Below the pieces are notes generated by a model. That model was given only the letters and a program-made list of their open reading frames with translations, was not told where the DNA came from and made no database searches. Shown here piece after piece: positions 12,793-15,819 of a stretch of DNA of 15,819 nt (positions are counted from its first letter, which is position 1; each line of letters opens with the position of its first letter). The stretch is from NCBI GenBank assembly GCA_964465665.1, contig CAYXKM010000237.1, positions 1 to 15,819 on the forward strand, written 5' to 3'. Both the position numbers and the translations under genes were made by a program. Origin of the DNA: JAKEGN01 sp964465665. Its GTDB lineage: Bacteria > Pseudomonadota > Gammaproteobacteria > Steroidobacterales > Woeseiaceae.

Positions 12793-15456
12793 TCAGTTGG
12801 GCTGATCGAGGCGCCGGATCAGATCTGCTTTCAGCGCCGTGCAAGCGGCATCCGACAGCGGTTCTCCGTGCTGGTCGACAACATAGAATACGTCCTCGGC
12901 CCGTTCACCGATGGTCAGGATCTTGGCAGTTTCGATGTCGACCCCGAACTCGACAAAAGCCTGGCCAACTTTGCTCAGCAGGCCCGGCCGGTCGGCCGCC
13001 ACGATTTCAAGAACGGTGCGCCGCTGCCCAAGGTCTTCGCTGGAGTGGACCTCGGTCCGGGTGGAGAACATTCGGACCTGGCGCGGGGCAGGGCGCATTA
13101 CCCTTGCGGGCGGGCTTTTCGCAGAGATTACCCGCGTGAGGTTCCTTCGCACTTTGTCCATGCGATGCGTTTCTACAACGTTTCGCGTGTCAGTCTCCAG
13201 AAACACAAAGGTTTCCATGCTGTAACCATTTGCAATCGGCACGATGCGAGCGTCGACGATGGTCATGCCCAGTTCGTCGAGAACCGCCGTTGCGTGCGCA
13301 AAAGTATGGTTGCTGCGCGGCGTGTACAGCATTGCTTCCATGCCATCGCCGTCCGGCTGCTGGCGCACTTCGACGAGTCCGGTCGAACTCGCGGTATCGG
13401 AATCGGCAAGCACCTGGGTATGCCAGGCAATCTCCTCGCTGCGATAACGAAGAAAATAGTCCTCGTTGAACAGGTTCCAAACGCGTTCGACGGCGGAATC
13501 CGCGACCTCTTGCTGCAGCAGCCCTGCACGGGCGGCCGACTGTGTTTCGCCAATCAGCTGTTCCCGGTCGATCGGGTTTTCCAACCCGCGGCGCAAAGCC
13601 TGCGACGTGAGTTCATACAGATCGCGAAAAAGCGTCGCTTTCCACGAGTTCCACAGTACCGGATTGGTTCCGCGGACATCGGCAACGGTCAGGCAATACA
13701 GATAGTCCAGGTGCAACTGGTCGCCAATCCGTGCAGCGAATTCATTGACGACCTCGGGATCGCTGATGTCCTTCTTCTGTGCAGTCATCGAAAGAATAAG
13801 GTGATTGCGCACCAGCCATGCGACAGTTCGCGCATCGTACGGGCTCATGCCGTTCTCGAGGCAGAAGGCCTCGGCATCCACAGCACCCAGTTCCGAATGG
13901 TCGCCGCCGCGGCCTTTCGCAATGTCGTGAAACAAGCCGGCAAGGTATGCAATCTCGGGTTTTTCGAATGACTGCATCAGGCGGCTGCAGTGCGGGTATT
14001 CGTCGTCGAAGCGAGAGAGCGCGAAACGCCTCAGGTTGCTGACCACGAACAACGTATGTTCGTCCACCGTATAGGCGTGGAACAGGTCGTATTGCATGCG
14101 CCCGACGATGCGGCCGAACGAGGGTATGTACAAGCCAAGTACGCCGTACAGGTTCATGCGCCGGAGTTCATGGGTCACACCGGCCGGTGCGCGCAGGATA
14201 CTCAGAAACAGGCGGTGATTGCGTGGATTCTGCCGGAACTCCTCGTCGATCAGGTGCAGATTCCGTTTGATCAGAGCCACCGTGTGCGCACTGACACCGC
14301 GAATATTATCGTGCTGTTGCAACAGCAGGAAAATCTCCAGCAGTGCCGACGGATCCTGGCGGAATATGCGATCGTTCACCGCCTGCAAATAGCCGTTGCG
14401 AATCTGGAAGCGCGCGTTGAGTGGCACCGGAGCGGCCCGCGGATCCATCAGGATCTCTTCCTCGAACAACTGCAACAGCATTTCGTTCAGCCTGCTGAGA
14501 TCCATGACTGTGCGGTAATAGCGCTGCATCAGCTGTTCGACTGCGAGTGTGTACCGGGCATCTTCGTAGCCGAGCATTTCTGCCAAGCGACGCTGGTGAT
14601 CGAAAAGCAGGCGATCTTCCCGGCGCCCGGTGAGAACATGCAGTGCGAAGCGGACGCGCCAGAGAAATTCCTGTCCCTCCTGCAGCAGCTGCAATTGCGA
14701 CGAGGTGAGAAATTTGTGATCCACCAGTTCGTCGAAATGCCGGGTGCCGAAGTGGCGCCGCGCGATCCAGCCGATCACCTGTATGTCGCGAAGGCCGCCG
14801 GGGCTGCCCTTGACATTGGGTTCGAGCTTGTACGCGGTGTCGTCGTAGCGGTGGTGACGCGACTTCTGCTCATCACGCTTGGCGAGGAAAAAGCGGTCGG
14901 ATGGCCACATTTTGTCCGTCGCGGTGGCGGAGTGCACGGCAGCGAGGAGCGCGACCGGGCCGTGCAGATGCCGGGACTCCATCAGGGTCGTAATGACCGT
15001 GATATCCGCTTCCGCTTCTCGGGCGCAGTCCTCGACCGTGCGCACACTGTGCCCGGCCTCGAGGCCGATGTCCCACAGTGTGGCAACGAATCCCGCAAGA
15101 GTCGTGTCCGAGCCGGCCGGCAACTCGCCGTCCAGCAGCAGCATCAGGTCGATATCGGACCCCGGGTGCAACTCCCCGCGTCCGTAGCCGCCCACGGCAA
15201 CCAGCGCAATCCGTTCGGCGAGGTCCGGCGCAAGTTGCTTCCACACGTGGATGAGCAACCGGTCCATCATCTGCGCCCGCAGGAGGACAAGCTGCGTCAC
15301 CGGGTCGCCGGCATTGAATCGTTCCGTCAGTCGTCCCCGGGCAATGGCCAGCGACTCGCGCCAGTCCGCCGCCTCGCTCCCTGCAAGGCTCGCCGACAGC
15401 GCCGCGAGGTCCGGATCGGTGCCGTCCGACGCTGCAACATGAAGGTTATAAGCCAT
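12793..15456 (-). CDS. glnD: Bifunctional [protein-PII] uridylyltransferase / uridylyl-removing enzyme
   Basis: Cytoplasmic glutamine sensor that adds UMP to PII proteins when nitrogen is short and removes it when glutamine is abundant. At 887 residues it is full length. The nucleotidyltransferase domain has GGYGRGELHPGSDIDLMLLL (89–108) with catalytic D101 and D103. A GlnD-type helical region contains GSPGGLRDIQ (218–227). The HD domain, which performs uridylyl removal, has H510/D511 in LFHDIAKGRGGDH. Two ACT domains (about 705–775 and 815–885) close the protein; the last contains DRPGLLSKVGQAF. The ATG at 15456 starts 18 bp after the map stop, in an AT-rich leader with no Shine–Dalgarno sequence, which is odd for this GC-rich region. 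Confidence 0.98.
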   Translation of the reverse strand: MAYNLHVAASDGTDPDLAALSASLAGSEAADWRESLAIARGRLTERFNAGDPVTQLVLLRAQMMDRLLIHVWKQLAPDLAERIALVAVGGYGRGELHPGSDIDLMLLLDGELPAGSDTTLAGFVATLWDIGLEAGHSVRTVEDCAREAEADITVITTLMESRHLHGPVALLAAVHSATATDKMWPSDRFFLAKRDEQKSRHHRYDDTAYKLEPNVKGSPGGLRDIQVIGWIARRHFGTRHFDELVDHKFLTSSQLQLLQEGQEFLWRVRFALHVLTGRREDRLLFDHQRRLAEMLGYEDARYTLAVEQLMQRYYRTVMDLSRLNEMLLQLFEEEILMDPRAAPVPLNARFQIRNGYLQAVNDRIFRQDPSALLEIFLLLQQHDNIRGVSAHTVALIKRNLHLIDEEFRQNPRNHRLFLSILRAPAGVTHELRRMNLYGVLGLYIPSFGRIVGRMQYDLFHAYTVDEHTLFVVSNLRRFALSRFDDEYPHCSRLMQSFEKPEIAYLAGLFHDIAKGRGGDHSELGAVDAEAFCLENGMSPYDARTVAWLVRNHLILSMTAQKKDISDPEVVNEFAARIGDQLHLDYLYCLTVADVRGTNPVLWNSWKATLFRDLYELTSQALRRGLENPIDREQLIGETQSAARAGLLQQEVADSAVERVWNLFNEDYFLRYRSEEIAWHTQVLADSDTASSTGLVEVRQQPDGDGMEAMLYTPRSNHTFAHATAVLDELGMTIVDARIVPIANGYSMETFVFLETDTRNVVETHRMDKVRRNLTRVISAKSPPARVMRPAPRQVRMFSTRTEVHSSEDLGQRRTVLEIVAADRPGLLSKVGQAFVEFGVDIETAKILTIGERAEDVFYVVDQHGEPLSDAACTALKADLIRRLDQPN

Positions 15457-15498
15457 TGAAAAATAAAATAAAAACTAACGCTGAGCCGCGCCGAGCGT
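15457..15498 (-). terminator. Terminator-like hairpin and T-tract between map and glnD
   Basis: On the − strand ACGCT and AGCGT (ends of 15478–15498) can pair, with further G·T and G-C pairs inside, and are followed within two bases by TTTTTATTTTATTTTTT. The stem overlaps the last codons of map and the tract is the glnD leader. It may weaken read-through into glnD, or the U-rich leader may replace a ribosome site. The stem is short. Confidence 0.3.
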
Positions 15499-15819
15499 GA
15501 GCACCTCATAACCAGAGTCGGTCACCAGCACGGTATGTTCCCACTGCGCCGACAAACGATGATCCTTGGTCACGACCGTCCAGCCGTCCGGGAGCAGGCG
15601 CACGTGGCGATTGCCGGCGTTGACCATGGGTTCGACGGTCAGGGTCATGCCGGGTTCGAGTTCCATGCCGGTGCCCGCCCGGCCGAAGTGCAGTACTTGC
15701 GGGTCTTCATGAAACACCCGTCCGATGCCATGTCCGCAGTATTCGCGGACCACGGAGAAGTGATTCTTTTCGACGTGTTCCTGAATGGCCTGGCCGATGT
15801 CTCCGAGGCGCCTGCCGGG
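15475..15819 (-). CDS. map: Type I methionine aminopeptidase, C-terminal part (5' end outside window)
   Basis: Removes the initiator methionine from nascent proteins. The reading frame is open to the right window edge and gives 114 residues of the catalytic domain. Visible metal or catalytic residues are the histidine in REYCGHGIGRVFHE (E. coli H171), the glutamate in MTLTVEPMVN (E204) and the glutamate in WEHTVLVT (E235). The C-terminus at LGAAQR is normal for the family. The map–glnD neighbour pair is common in Gammaproteobacteria, where map is usually divergent from rpsB. The first two metal aspartates lie beyond the window edge. Confidence 0.96.
   Translation of the reverse strand, partial: PGRRLGDIGQAIQEHVEKNHFSVVREYCGHGIGRVFHEDPQVLHFGRAGTGMELEPGMTLTVEPMVNAGNRHVRLLPDGWTVVTKDHRLSAQWEHTVLVTDSGYEVLTLGAAQR

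Noticed and set aside
12589..15459. Two long + strand open frames (460 and 489 codons) opposite glnD and dapD
   Set aside because: They are antisense to two full-length genes with all catalytic motifs, have no recognisable domains and match the codon-position shadow expected in GC-rich DNA.
1..15819. Mobile element, CRISPR, tRNA or a new defence-type system
   Set aside because: No integrase, transposase, regular spacer array, tRNA cloverleaf or unknown multi-gene cassette was found; every large frame belongs to a known housekeeping or Pho family.

Overview
The window is a stretch of GC-rich gammaproteobacterial chromosome. The yoaA–tsaB pair, a DsbB of Gammaproteobacteria type, and the map–glnD–dapD–yffB gene set all point there. 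I cannot place it more precisely. All fourteen genes belong to recognisable families. I found no tRNA, rRNA, CRISPR, prophage, transposase or toxin–antitoxin genes, and no unknown multi-gene system. What is unusual lies in gene order, regulatory DNA and intergenic repeats.

Left part (1–5110, all + strand). The 3' end of the yoaA helicase gene overlaps tsaB (tRNA t6A synthesis). Next comes the phosphate-starvation two-component pair phoB–phoR, preceded by two direct-repeat pairs that look like Pho boxes. One of these pairs contains the tsaB stop codon. A 292-bp gap with a further cluster of Pho-box-like heptamers precedes phoU, and dsbB follows phoU after 24 bp.

Middle (5111–11489). dsbB converges on dapE (− strand) across a 188-bp gap that holds a long inverted-repeat complex. 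dapE diverges from pstS across 215 bp rich in palindromes. The pstS–pstC–pstA–pstB operon then encodes the complete high-affinity phosphate ABC transporter, in the long-permease form. A stem-loop lies between pstS and pstC.

Right part (11490–15819, all − strand). pstB converges on yffB across a small cluster of repeats resembling REP elements. In transcription order the − strand genes are map (partial), glnD, dapD and yffB. dapE sits on the same strand beyond the pst operon. The simplest reading is that pstSCAB, oppositely oriented, now interrupts a map–glnD–dapD–yffB–dapE neighbourhood.

How the parts fit: PstSCAB imports phosphate, and PhoU links transporter state to the PhoR kinase. PhoR phosphorylates PhoB, which should act at the Pho boxes before phoB and phoU. 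dsbB may be carried along on the phoU transcript. GlnD (nitrogen sensing by PII modification), DapD and DapE (lysine and cell-wall diaminopimelate) and Map are housekeeping neighbours.
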